From positions 1 to 64,000 of the forward strand of contig CAYRAF010000001.1 in NCBI GenBank assembly GCA_964422195.1: a stretch of DNA of 64,000 nt. The letters are read 5' to 3'. Below the pieces are notes generated by a model. The model had not been told where the DNA came from. It saw nothing but the letters and a program-made list of their open reading frames with translations, and did no database searches. Below, piece by piece: positions 17,273 through 23,458 of this stretch (its first letter is position 1; each line of letters opens with the position of its first letter). Position numbers and translations under genes: made by a program. The DNA comes from CALVUP01 sp964422195. Lineage in GTDB: Bacteria; Bacillota_I; Bacilli_A; RF39; UBA660.

Positions 17273-17286
17273 CTATCCCAAGGGAT

Positions 17287-17322
17287 TACGTCTGATTCGA
17301 GCAATCAAACGTATCCTTTTTT
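17287..17322 (+). terminator. Terminator of the toxin mRNA
   Basis: TACGT and TGATT pair with AATCA and ACGTA around a CGAGC loop with one mismatch, followed by TCCTTTTTT. Confidence 0.7.
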
Positions 17323-17351
17323 ATTATATGAAGTTTCCCTCATCTGTATAC

Positions 17352-17380
17352 ACTATATCATAAATTTGAATTTTTATCAA
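17352..17380 (-). promoter_or_regulatory. Promoter of the antisense RNA
   Basis: On the minus strand TTGATA (17380-17375) and TATAGT (17357-17352) are separated by exactly 17 bases. It points back into the toxin transcript. Confidence 0.7.
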
Positions 17381-17393
17381 GTTCTATAAACTT

Positions 17394-17410
17394 CTATCAA
17401 TATCTTAGTG
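17394..17410. repeat. Array motif after the methyltransferase gene
   Basis: CTATCAATATCTTAGTG lies just beyond the methyltransferase stop codon and is the right-hand flank of the toxin module. Confidence 0.6.
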
Positions 17411-17423
17411 TTTTTTTATTATT

Positions 17424-18101
17424 TTATTTTTTTAATTTTCTTAGTGTTAAGACATGCCAGTTTTTCTGTTCTTTTCCACCTTCGTTATGATATTCTTCAA
17501 TTTCAAATAAATTTTTTCTTAAGTTATCAATATCCTCTTTACTAAAATAAGCAAAAAATCTTTTTTCTTTTGTTTGTTTATCCTCTAAAATTTTATAATT
17601 ATATTTAGTTCCATTAGGAAGAATCTCTGCTTCTGGATGAACTTCTGCGTTTTGAAAATTAATTATTAATAATCCATTATCTGATAATCCATTATATGCT
17701 ACATCAAACAATTTTTTCATATCATCCATATCCAAATGCGGATTTCTCCATGATACTATAAGATCTGCTTTAAAAGCAAAAGTATCATCATACTCGTCAG
17801 ATAAAAAATTATACTTTTTAACTTTTTTAATGCCAATTCTTTCTTGTTCGTTTAAAAAAGCATCAACAGTGTCCGTAGCTATAACATCATAACCTGCAGA
17901 TTGAAGCATAAAAGCAAGCTGTCCACAACCACTTCCAAATTCAATTATTTTTTTATTCTTATCTTTTTGTAGACCAGCATCTACATAGTTAAATAATCTT
18001 TCCCATTTTTCTGTTTCAGGCTCAATTTTATTTTGTTCTATATATTCAAGTGCTCCACCAGAATTATACATATTTATAGTTTTTGAATTATGTTGGCTCA
18101 T
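17424..18101 (-). CDS. Class I SAM-dependent methyltransferase
   Basis: A 225-residue protein with a Rossmann methyltransferase core. IIEFGSGCGQLAFML is motif I for SAM, VIATDTVD is the acidic end of strand 2, and DLIVSWRNPHLD occupies the motif IV position. The Met-Ser-Gln-His N-terminus precedes a helical cap. No substrate-specific domain is visible; small molecules are as likely as macromolecules. It is an accessory array member with its own GTGACA-18-TATTAT promoter in unit B and AGGAGG ribosome site. Confidence 0.82.
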   Translation of the reverse strand: MSQHNSKTINMYNSGGALEYIEQNKIEPETEKWERLFNYVDAGLQKDKNKKIIEFGSGCGQLAFMLQSAGYDVIATDTVDAFLNEQERIGIKKVKKYNFLSDEYDDTFAFKADLIVSWRNPHLDMDDMKKLFDVAYNGLSDNGLLIINFQNAEVHPEAEILPNGTKYNYKILEDKQTKEKRFFAYFSKEDIDNLRKNLFEIEEYHNEGGKEQKNWHVLTLRKLKK

Positions 18102-18121
18102 ACAATATACCTCCTATATAT

Positions 18122-18216
18122 GTATATATATAATACCATAGTAATTGCTACTTTGTCACCTAGCTGGTTCTATTAGTCTAAAATAGATAAAGGTTTTGTG
18201 AAGTTCTGTAGCCTAC
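18122..18216 (-). repeat. Array upstream unit B (diverged)
   Basis: Minus strand: GTAGGCTAC (18216-18208), diverged copies of the 13-mers (18179-18155), then GTGACA and TATTAT spaced by 18 before the methyltransferase. It is a diverged relative of units A and C, hence probably the older insertion. Confidence 0.7.
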
Positions 18217-18254
18217 GGCCTCTAAAAAGTGTATATTTTTAATATTTAGGCATA

Positions 18255-18280
18255 GAAAAAAGCCCGCAAATACGGACTTT
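18255..18280 (-). terminator. Second copy of the rpsI terminator
   Basis: AAGTCCG pairs with CGGGCTT on the minus strand, followed by TTTTTTC. It is a close copy of the terminator at 19308-19333. Confidence 0.75.
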
Positions 18281-18367
18281 CCAAAAGCTTTCCTATCTCT
18301 TACTAAATTAGCGTCACTTTATTTATGCGAGTTTACGGACATTTTGTAGCCTACTCGTAGCCTATTC

Positions 18368-18384
18368 TTAGTAGTACCTTAGTA
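18368..18384. repeat. Array motif after the SDR gene
   Basis: TTAGTAGTACCTTAGTA, a diverged copy of the motif at 17002 and 17394, lies past the SDR stop codon beside the GTAGCCTAC boxes. Confidence 0.45.
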
Positions 18385-18409
18385 ATTTTCTTCTTTTCTA
18401 TATATATTA

Positions 18410-19138
18410 TTAATATCCTCCATCAATTACCAATATTTCACTATTAACATAGCTTGATTCATCACTTGATAAATAATAAATTGTTTTTGCAATTTCTTCT
18501 GGTTTAGCAAATCTTTCTAAATATATTTTAGCATTTTCATCATCTATATATTCTTGCGGCAATTCTTTATTCATATCAGTATCTGCCCAACCAATTGCAA
18601 CTGCATTTACTCTAATGTTTGGCTTAAACTGATATGATAAATCTCTAGTAAGACTCTGTAATCCTATTTTAGAGACATTGTAATCTAAACATTCAGGAGA
18701 AATAGTTTTTGTACCATTGGTAGATGAGACATTTACTATAGTACTACCCTTTTTCATATATTTTGAAGCCTCTCTTGAAACAATGAAGGCACCAATTACA
18801 TTTACTTCTAATGTTCTTTTAAACTCCTCAACAGTAATACTTTCAAAATCTCTATCAAATACAATTCCTGCATTATTAACTACAGCATCAATTCTACCAA
18901 ATACATTTATTATTTGCTCAATCATATTTTTTACTTCTAATTCGTTAGACACGTCAGCTTTAATTGCTAATGCTTTATTGTTAAATTCTTTTTCAACATA
19001 TTCTTTCAATTCATCTGCAGCACTTGCAATTTTATTATAATTAATAACGACATTATAGCCTTCTGAAGCAAACTTAATTATAGTAGCTTTGCCTATTCCT
19101 CTAGCACTACCAGTTACTAAAACAACTTTTTTATCCAT
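18410..19138 (-). CDS. Short-chain dehydrogenase/reductase (FabG-like)
   Basis: A 242-residue NAD(P)-dependent oxidoreductase. TGSARGIGKA is the dinucleotide-binding motif, NNAG follows, and catalysis uses Ser in VNVSSTNG and the YNVSK Tyr-Lys pair; the end has SSYVNSEILVIDGGY. FabG-like proteins reduce 3-oxoacyl-ACP, but many cassette SDRs have other substrates. The start at 19138 follows TTGGAG; a TTG 15 bases upstream is less likely. It is the sole gene of the mini-element and has a repeat-borne promoter (unit C). Confidence 0.88.
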   Translation of the reverse strand: MDKKVVLVTGSARGIGKATIIKFASEGYNVVINYNKIASAADELKEYVEKEFNNKALAIKADVSNELEVKNMIEQIINVFGRIDAVVNNAGIVFDRDFESITVEEFKRTLEVNVIGAFIVSREASKYMKKGSTIVNVSSTNGTKTISPECLDYNVSKIGLQSLTRDLSYQFKPNIRVNAVAIGWADTDMNKELPQEYIDDENAKIYLERFAKPEEIAKTIYYLSSDESSYVNSEILVIDGGY

Positions 19139-19145
19139 TATTATC

Positions 19146-19268
19146 AACTCCAATATAATTATATCATAAAAATTCTTAATTTGTTCAACTAGCTTGTTCT
19201 ACTAGCTTAAGGTAAATAGAGGTTTCCCGAAGACTTTGTAGCCTACCTGTAGCCTACTCGTAGCCTAC
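19146..19268 (-). repeat. Array upstream unit C
   Basis: Minus strand: three GTAGGCTAC boxes at 11-bp spacing (19268-19238), tandem 13-mers AAGCTAGTAGAAC and AAGCTAGTTGAAC (19208-19183), then extended -10 TGATATAAT and TTGGAG. Together they form arm-type sites plus the SDR promoter. Confidence 0.75.
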
Positions 19269-19307
19269 GACGCTAGAAACGTTCAAAAAGAAGATTTTTA
19301 GTCATGC

Positions 19308-19333
19308 AAAAAAGCCCGTAATACGGACTTTTT
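19308..19333 (-). terminator. Terminator after rpsI
   Basis: AAGTCCGTA pairs with TACGGGCTT (one G-T pair) on the minus strand and is followed by TTTTTTG. A copy is at 18255-18280. Confidence 0.85.
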
Positions 19334-19355
19334 GAAACATATTGAATAGTATTTC

Positions 19356-19778
19356 CTATCTCTTACTAAATTGTGGTGCACGTCTTGCTTTCTTTAAACC
19401 TGGTTTCTTTCTTTCTTTTACTCTAGAATCTCTTGTAATGAACCCTTCTGCTTTAAGAATTTTTCTAAAACTTGTTTCACTTGTTGGATCAGTATCTTTA
19501 TCCATTTCAAGTAAAGCTCTAGTGATTCCTAAACGAATTGCTCCTGTTTGACCTGAGAATCCTCCACCTCTAACATCTACTTCTACATCAAAAGTTTCAT
19601 TTGTATTAGTAGCAACTAAAGGTTGAGATAAATCCATAACTAAAGTTTCATAAGGTAAATATTCATGAACATCTTTACCATTAACAGTAATCTTACCAGA
19701 TCCTGGGATTAATTTAACTCTAGCAATACTAGCTTTTCTACGTCCAGTTCCAGTATAAACATTTTTATCTTTTGCCAT
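19356..19778 (-). CDS. rpsI: 30S ribosomal protein uS9
   Basis: A 140-residue small-subunit protein reaching the decoding centre with its basic tail. [14 protein letters not shown] at the start, [15 protein letters not shown] in the middle and the [11 protein letters not shown] end are standard. It follows rplM by 15 bases with AGGAGGG. Its last codons are the apparent integration target of the downstream array, and each insertion restores the same end. Confidence 0.98.
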   Translation of the reverse strand: MAKDKNVYTGTGRRKASIARVKLIPGSGKITVNGKDVHEYLPYETLVMDLSQPLVATNTNETFDVEVDVRGGGFSGQTGAIRLGITRALLEMDKDTDPTSETSFRKILKAEGFITRDSRVKERKKPGLKKARRAPQFSKR

Positions 19779-19793
19779 AAATAAACCCTCCTA

Positions 19794-20222
19794 TTATATA
19801 TCCATTTCTTCTGGTTTTTGTGCTGTATGTGGATGATTTTCATTTTCATATACAAATAATTTTTTGTACATTGCTCTTCCTAAACGGTTATGAGGAAGCA
19901 TTCCTTTAACAGCTCTTTCCATCATTTCAATTGGATATTTTTCTTTCATAACTTTAGCAGTTCTTTCTCTAAGTCCACCTGGATACATAGAGTGATTATA
20001 ATACATTTTCTTTTCTAACTTGTTACCAGTTAAAGCAACTTCTTTTGCATTAACAATTATTACATAATCTCCACAATCAATATGTGGTGTATATGTAGCT
20101 TTGTGTTTACCGCGAAGTATTACAGCAGCTTTTGATGCAACTCTACCTAATGGTTTACCTTTAGCATCTATAACATACCATTTACGTTCAACAGCTTCTT
20201 TTTTTTGCATAAAACTTTTCAT
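19794..20222 (-). CDS. rplM: 50S ribosomal protein uL13
   Basis: A 142-residue large-subunit assembly protein. [25 protein letters not shown] and [11 protein letters not shown] are typical, as is MLPHNRLGR. It heads the rplM-rpsI operon with a TTGACT-17-TATAAT promoter and a structured leader, and in many Bacillota these two proteins are autoregulated through such a leader. Confidence 0.98.
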   Translation of the reverse strand: MKSFMQKKEAVERKWYVIDAKGKPLGRVASKAAVILRGKHKATYTPHIDCGDYVIIVNAKEVALTGNKLEKKMYYNHSMYPGGLRERTAKVMKEKYPIEMMERAVKGMLPHNRLGRAMYKKLFVYENENHPHTAQKPEEMDI

Positions 20223-20293
20223 ATTATTTCTCCTTCTTAGTTTTAACTCTCCGGAACAGAGTTAATTAATAATTGGGATTTCTAAATGTACCG
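20223..20293 (-). promoter_or_regulatory. uL13 leader (ribosomal protein leader)
   Basis: The 70-base leader contains AACTCT-GTTCCGG-AGAGTT (20263-20245), a perfect 6-bp hairpin just ahead of the rplM ribosome site. Position and form fit the L13 leader of Bacillota (Rfam L13_leader); covariance scoring was not possible. Confidence 0.6.
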
Positions 20294-20299
20294 ATTAAG

Positions 20300-20328
20300 A
20301 TTATACTAAATATATGATTGAAAGTCAA
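20300..20328 (-). promoter_or_regulatory. rplM-rpsI promoter
   Basis: TTGACT (20328-20323) and TATAAT (20305-20300) on the minus strand, 17 bases apart. Confidence 0.8.
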
Positions 20329-20397
20329 TAAATTTTCTATGATTTTCCTTAATTTTAAGTATTTTGTGCTATAATGATAAAGGAAGGTAGTGATAAA

Positions 20398-21027
20398 ATG
20401 GCATCTGCGATTATACATATTGCTGTAGCAAATGAGTTAAATAAAAAACTTAAACGTAATAGCTCTAAATTACTTATTGGTACCATCGCACCAGATATTT
20501 CTAAAGAAATAGGACAAAATAAAGTTAAAAGTCATTTTTTAGATAGTAAAGATACTGATATTCCGAATATTAAAAAGTTTTTAAATAAATATAAAAATAA
20601 TTTAAATGATGATTTTGTATTAGGATATTATATTCATCTATATACTGATTATCTATGGTTTAAGTATTTTGTTACTGAGTTTATACATGATAATATGATA
20701 ACAAAATTAGATGGTACCCCTGTTAAAATAACAGATAATATGGCAACACTATACATATATAATGATTACACAGATATGAATGTAAAAGTAATTGATGCTT
20801 TTAATTTAGATTTAAAAATCTTTTACAATGAAATTCCTATTCTAAAAGATATTATAAAAGAAATACCAATGAAAAATATAGATATTATTGTAAATAAGAT
20901 AGGAAAAATAATAGAGGCATCTAAAGATAAAAAGAATTTAGTATTTAATATTGATAATATTAAACAGTTTGTAAGCACCTCAATTGAGTTGATAGAAGCA
21001 GATTTAAAAGATTTAAATATATTATAA
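20398..21027 (+). CDS. Zinc-dependent phospholipase C-family hydrolase
   Basis: A 209-residue protein with the zinc-ligand layout of the phospholipase C/S1-P1-like family: MASAIIHIAVANEL with an early His, IGTIAPDIS with Asp, SHF, and GYYIHLYTDYLWF giving HxxxD. Substrate unknown; no signal peptide, so probably cytoplasmic. The start at 20398 follows GGAAGG; the upstream ATG at 20374 lies in the -10 region (TATAAT at 20370-20375), so the longer form is rejected. It sits divergently between rplM and truA, interrupting the usual cluster. Confidence 0.75.
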   Translation: MASAIIHIAVANELNKKLKRNSSKLLIGTIAPDISKEIGQNKVKSHFLDSKDTDIPNIKKFLNKYKNNLNDDFVLGYYIHLYTDYLWFKYFVTEFIHDNMITKLDGTPVKITDNMATLYIYNDYTDMNVKVIDAFNLDLKIFYNEIPILKDIIKEIPMKNIDIIVNKIGKIIEASKDKKNLVFNIDNIKQFVSTSIELIEADLKDLNIL

Positions 21028-21057
21028 AAAAAGGATTATTTAATAATCCTTTTTTTT
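21025..21057. terminator. Bidirectional terminator
   Basis: AAGGATTAT pairs with ATAATCCTT across TTA, flanked by A-run and T-run, between convergent genes. Confidence 0.85.
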
Positions 21058-21783
21058 ATAATTAACTTTCATTAAACACAATCCACAACTCTTAGCGCAA
21101 TAAATATGATTTTTATTCTTTCCTTCTAACATTGTTTTTATCATTTCAGGTTCTATCTTATTCCTACCTATCTTTATTAATGTACCTACCATATTACGTA
21201 TTTGATATTGCATAAACCCATTACCTTCAAAAGAAAACTCAATAATATCTTTTATTCGTTTAATATTTGCTTTATATATAGTTCGGCTATAATCTTGTTT
21301 TTCAGTATCCCCACCAACAAACAATTCAAAGTTATGAGTACCTACAAAAAATGAAATACCCTTATTCATTTTTTCTATATCTAAACTTTTACAATATTGA
21401 TAAATATAATCTTTTTCTAAAGGATTAAACTCACCTATATTCAATCTATAAATATACTTTTTACTAACTGCATTATATCTAGCATGAAAATCATCAGATA
21501 CTATTTCAACCTTGATAATATGAATATCATCACTAATATTACTATTAATTGCTCTTTTTAGTTTTTCTAAAGTAATATCAATATTTAAATCAAAATGGGC
21601 AGTTTGTCCTAAAGCATGAACTCCTTTATCAGTTCTACCAGATGAACATATATCAACATGTTTACCACCATTAATAAAGGTTAAAGCATTTTCAATCTCA
21701 CCTTGAATAGTCTTTAACCTAGGTTGTTTTTGATATCCATTATAGTTCTTTCCATTATATGAAAAAGTAATTAAATATCTCAT
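21040..21783 (-). CDS. truA: tRNA pseudouridine(38-40) synthase
   Basis: A 247-residue enzyme making pseudouridine in the anticodon arm of many tRNAs. GRTDKGVHALGQ holds the catalytic Asp; FSYNGKNYNGYQ at the start and QIRNMVGTL near the end are standard. It starts 8 bases after the second EcfA-like gene, matching the usual ecfA-(ecfT)-truA-rplM-rpsI order of Bacillota except that ecfT is missing. Confidence 0.97.
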   Translation of the reverse strand: MRYLITFSYNGKNYNGYQKQPRLKTIQGEIENALTFINGGKHVDICSSGRTDKGVHALGQTAHFDLNIDITLEKLKRAINSNISDDIHIIKVEIVSDDFHARYNAVSKKYIYRLNIGEFNPLEKDYIYQYCKSLDIEKMNKGISFFVGTHNFELFVGGDTEKQDYSRTIYKANIKRIKDIIEFSFEGNGFMQYQIRNMVGTLIKIGRNKIEPEMIKTMLEGKNKNHIYCAKSCGLCLMKVNYKKKDY

Positions 21784-21791
21784 ACTAACTC

Positions 21792-22586
21792 CTATACATG
21801 TTTATATATATCTTTAATTAAATCCCTAATATCTTTATGATAATGTAATTTAGCTCCTTTTTTATTAGCCAAATTAGTAAACTTAACTAATTTTGGAACA
21901 TCAACATTATTACTAATTAAAGTTTCAATATCTATAAATACTTCACTAGAATTATATAGTTTAACTTTATTACAATCATCTGCGAATATTACATTTTCTG
22001 TATATTGATATAAGAAATCTACATCTTCTGATAAAATAATAATTGTTTTATGATATTTTTGTCTTAATAAATTTATTAATTTAAGGACTTTTCTTTTATT
22101 ATTAAAATCTAATCCTTGGGTTGGTTCATCAAGTATTAATATTTTAGGATTATATATTAACACTGTCCCAAGCATAAGCAGTTTTATTTCACCGGTTGAT
22201 AATGTATTAAGTTTTCTAAGTAAATATGATTCATCAAGACCAACCATTTTTAAAGCATCTTTAATTCTAACAGTGATAGTATTATGTTCATAATTACTAT
22301 GATCTAAAATACTTACTATATGATGTAATACACTATAATTTAAGAAACTTTTATCTAAATCTTTTTTTACATAACCAACCATTTTATTGATTTTTTCTTG
22401 ATTATCTTCATTAACTAATACATCGCCAACACTCACATCCCCAACCATAGGATATATATTTCCAACTATCATATTAGCGATATATTCTTTATTTTTTCCA
22501 ATTATACCTACAATTGATGAATTTATAATAAAGTTAGTATAACTTAGATTACTTTTATAACCTACATCATTAAATCTTATTTCCAT
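21792..22586 (-). CDS. ecfA2: Degenerate ECF-transporter ATPase, EcfA2-like
   Basis: A 264-residue ABC ATPase in the EcfA2 place. The signature LSTGE and Walker B LILDEPTQGLD are intact, but Walker A reads GIIGKNKEYIAN, without the GKS/T triad, and the H-loop reads LSEDVD with Glu for His. The C-terminal SNNVDVPKLVKFTNLANKKG matches the EcfA regulatory tail. It overlaps the previous gene by 10 bases. It probably binds ATP poorly or not at all on its own Walker A and could give its signature to the partner. Confidence 0.75.
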   Translation of the reverse strand: MEIRFNDVGYKSNLSYTNFIINSSIVGIIGKNKEYIANMIVGNIYPMVGDVSVGDVLVNEDNQEKINKMVGYVKKDLDKSFLNYSVLHHIVSILDHSNYEHNTITVRIKDALKMVGLDESYLLRKLNTLSTGEIKLLMLGTVLIYNPKILILDEPTQGLDFNNKRKVLKLINLLRQKYHKTIIILSEDVDFLYQYTENVIFADDCNKVKLYNSSEVFIDIETLISNNVDVPKLVKFTNLANKKGAKLHYHKDIRDLIKDIYKHV

Positions 22587-23362
22587 AATTTATTCACCAA
22601 CTTTTCTATATCAAAATAAATATCATCAACAAGATCATACATTTTTAATTTCAATGATAAATCAACTTCAAAAGGTAACTCAATACCTACTTTCAATAAT
22701 AAACTATCATGTTTTAAAACTTCTTTTGTATCACCAGATATAATAATATTCCCATCATGTATTACATAAGTTATATCTGAATATAAAATATCATTGATAT
22801 CATTAGTAGTATAGATAACAGAAATCTTATCATTAACTAACTCCTTATATACCCTTGTAAGAACTTTTTTTAAATCATAACTTACATCAATGTTTGTATA
22901 ATCAATCAGTAATATACTTGGTTTTTTCATTAATGCTTTACAAAATTCAACTTTTATAAAATTATCCTTACTTAATCTACTTAAAGGCTTATCTAATAAG
23001 TTTTGAATATTAAATAACTCTAGCAAATAATTAAATTGATTATTATCTCTTCTACTCACTTCTTCTAAAATATAATCATTAACTCTTTCTGACGAAGTAT
23101 CACTATCTTTATTTATAAGTCCTATTTTCTTATAATAACCGTATTTACTTTTTTCATTTAAAGTTACTTTACCTATGGTTATCATGTCATTTGTATGATA
23201 TATACCACCTAAAATATTAATAAGTGTACTCTTACCACATTTGTTGGAACCTATAATAGATATTATTTGTCCTTGTTTAATATTCATATTTAGATTGTCA
23301 AAAATAGTTCTATTATCAATAGTATAAGATAAATTATTAACTACTAATAACCCATTATTCAT
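22577..23362 (-). CDS. ecfA1: Degenerate ECF-transporter ATPase, EcfA1-like
   Basis: A 261-residue ABC ATPase in the EcfA1 place. Walker A is intact (GSNKCGKST), but the signature is LSKDN in place of LSGGQ, Walker B reads LLIDYTN without the catalytic Glu, and the H-loop is TTND without His. The C-terminal VGIELPFEVDLSLKL matches the EcfA tail. Damage is complementary to the partner: Walker A here, signature there, so at most one composite site remains and it lacks the Glu. EcfT is absent next door. Start follows GGAGGGG. Confidence 0.75.
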   Translation of the reverse strand: MNNGLLVVNNLSYTIDNRTIFDNLNMNIKQGQIISIIGSNKCGKSTLINILGGIYHTNDMITIGKVTLNEKSKYGYYKKIGLINKDSDTSSERVNDYILEEVSRRDNNQFNYLLELFNIQNLLDKPLSRLSKDNFIKVEFCKALMKKPSILLIDYTNIDVSYDLKKVLTRVYKELVNDKISVIYTTNDINDILYSDITYVIHDGNIIISGDTKEVLKHDSLLLKVGIELPFEVDLSLKLKMYDLVDDIYFDIEKLVNKLWK

Positions 23363-23415
23363 ATTTACCCCTCCAAACAGAAGAATATAGTATACTATAA
23401 AACTAAAAAAAATGC

Positions 23416-23458
23416 AATAAAAAAGGAAAAATTATATTTGTTTAACTTTTCCTTTATT
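23416..23458 (-). terminator. Terminator after the sigma-factor gene
   Basis: AAGGAAAA pairs with TTTTCCTT on the minus strand across a loop holding the stop codon, then TTTTTTATT. Confidence 0.65.

Larger units (their letters stand above)
17082..17322 (+). ncRNA. Predicted type I toxin mRNA with 5'-3' pairing
   Basis: The predicted transcript begins at GGATACGTTTGA (17083-17094), whose exact complement lies at its 3' end (17305-17316), giving a 12-bp end-to-end helix. ATCAGATGTTTT (17100-17111) also pairs with 17237-17248. The ribosome site is held in CCCTTCT-AATTA-AGAAGGG (17112-17130). The transcript ends in the hairpin 17287-17313 followed by TTTTTT. Such compact inactive folds are typical of type I toxin mRNAs. 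Confidence 0.65.
17228..17345 (-). ncRNA. Predicted antisense antitoxin RNA
   Basis: Starting from the minus-strand promoter at 17352-17380, this RNA would run about 115 bases through the 3' part of the toxin transcript and stop at the bidirectional hairpin 17241-17272, which on the minus strand is followed by TTTTTAATTT. It overlaps the mRNA tail by about 95 bases, as in 3'-overlapping systems such as bsrG/SR4 and txpA/RatA. Confidence 0.6.
15214..19351 (-). mobile_element. Accessory gene array accreted at the 3' end of rpsI
   Basis: The main accessory genes are on the minus strand downstream of rpsI. Three carry a shared upstream unit (GTAGGCTAC boxes, a 13-bp tandem repeat, promoter), at 16886-16981, 18122-18216 and 19146-19268. 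A TACTAAGATATTGATA-like motif follows three of the genes (16413-16429, 17394-17410, 18368-18384) and also flanks the toxin module (17002-17018 and 17394-17410). Two units include a terminator and a copy of the rpsI 3' end. No integrase is present, so it is a remnant, a satellite or a trans-mobilised array. The left boundary is not defined. Confidence 0.65.
18289..19372 (-). mobile_element. Mini-element carrying one SDR gene, bounded by 21-bp rpsI end repeats
   Basis: Identical 21-bp sequences at 18289-18309 and 19352-19372 cover the last codons and stop of rpsI (Q-F-S-K-R-stop) and bound about 1.06 kb holding only the SDR gene. Inside each end are GTAGCCTAC boxes at 11-bp spacing: 19238, 19249 and 19260 on one side, 18346 and 18357 on the other. 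Core-site duplication plus arm-type repeats is the usual signature of tyrosine-integrase insertion at a gene 3' end, and rpsI is a known target of streptococcal ICEs. No integrase lies within. Confidence 0.7.

Noticed and set aside
19238..19268. GTAGCCTAC tandem boxes as a CRISPR-like array
   Set aside because: Boxes are only 9 bases with 2-base gaps, three copies, no spacers and no cas genes. Arm-type integrase sites fit better.
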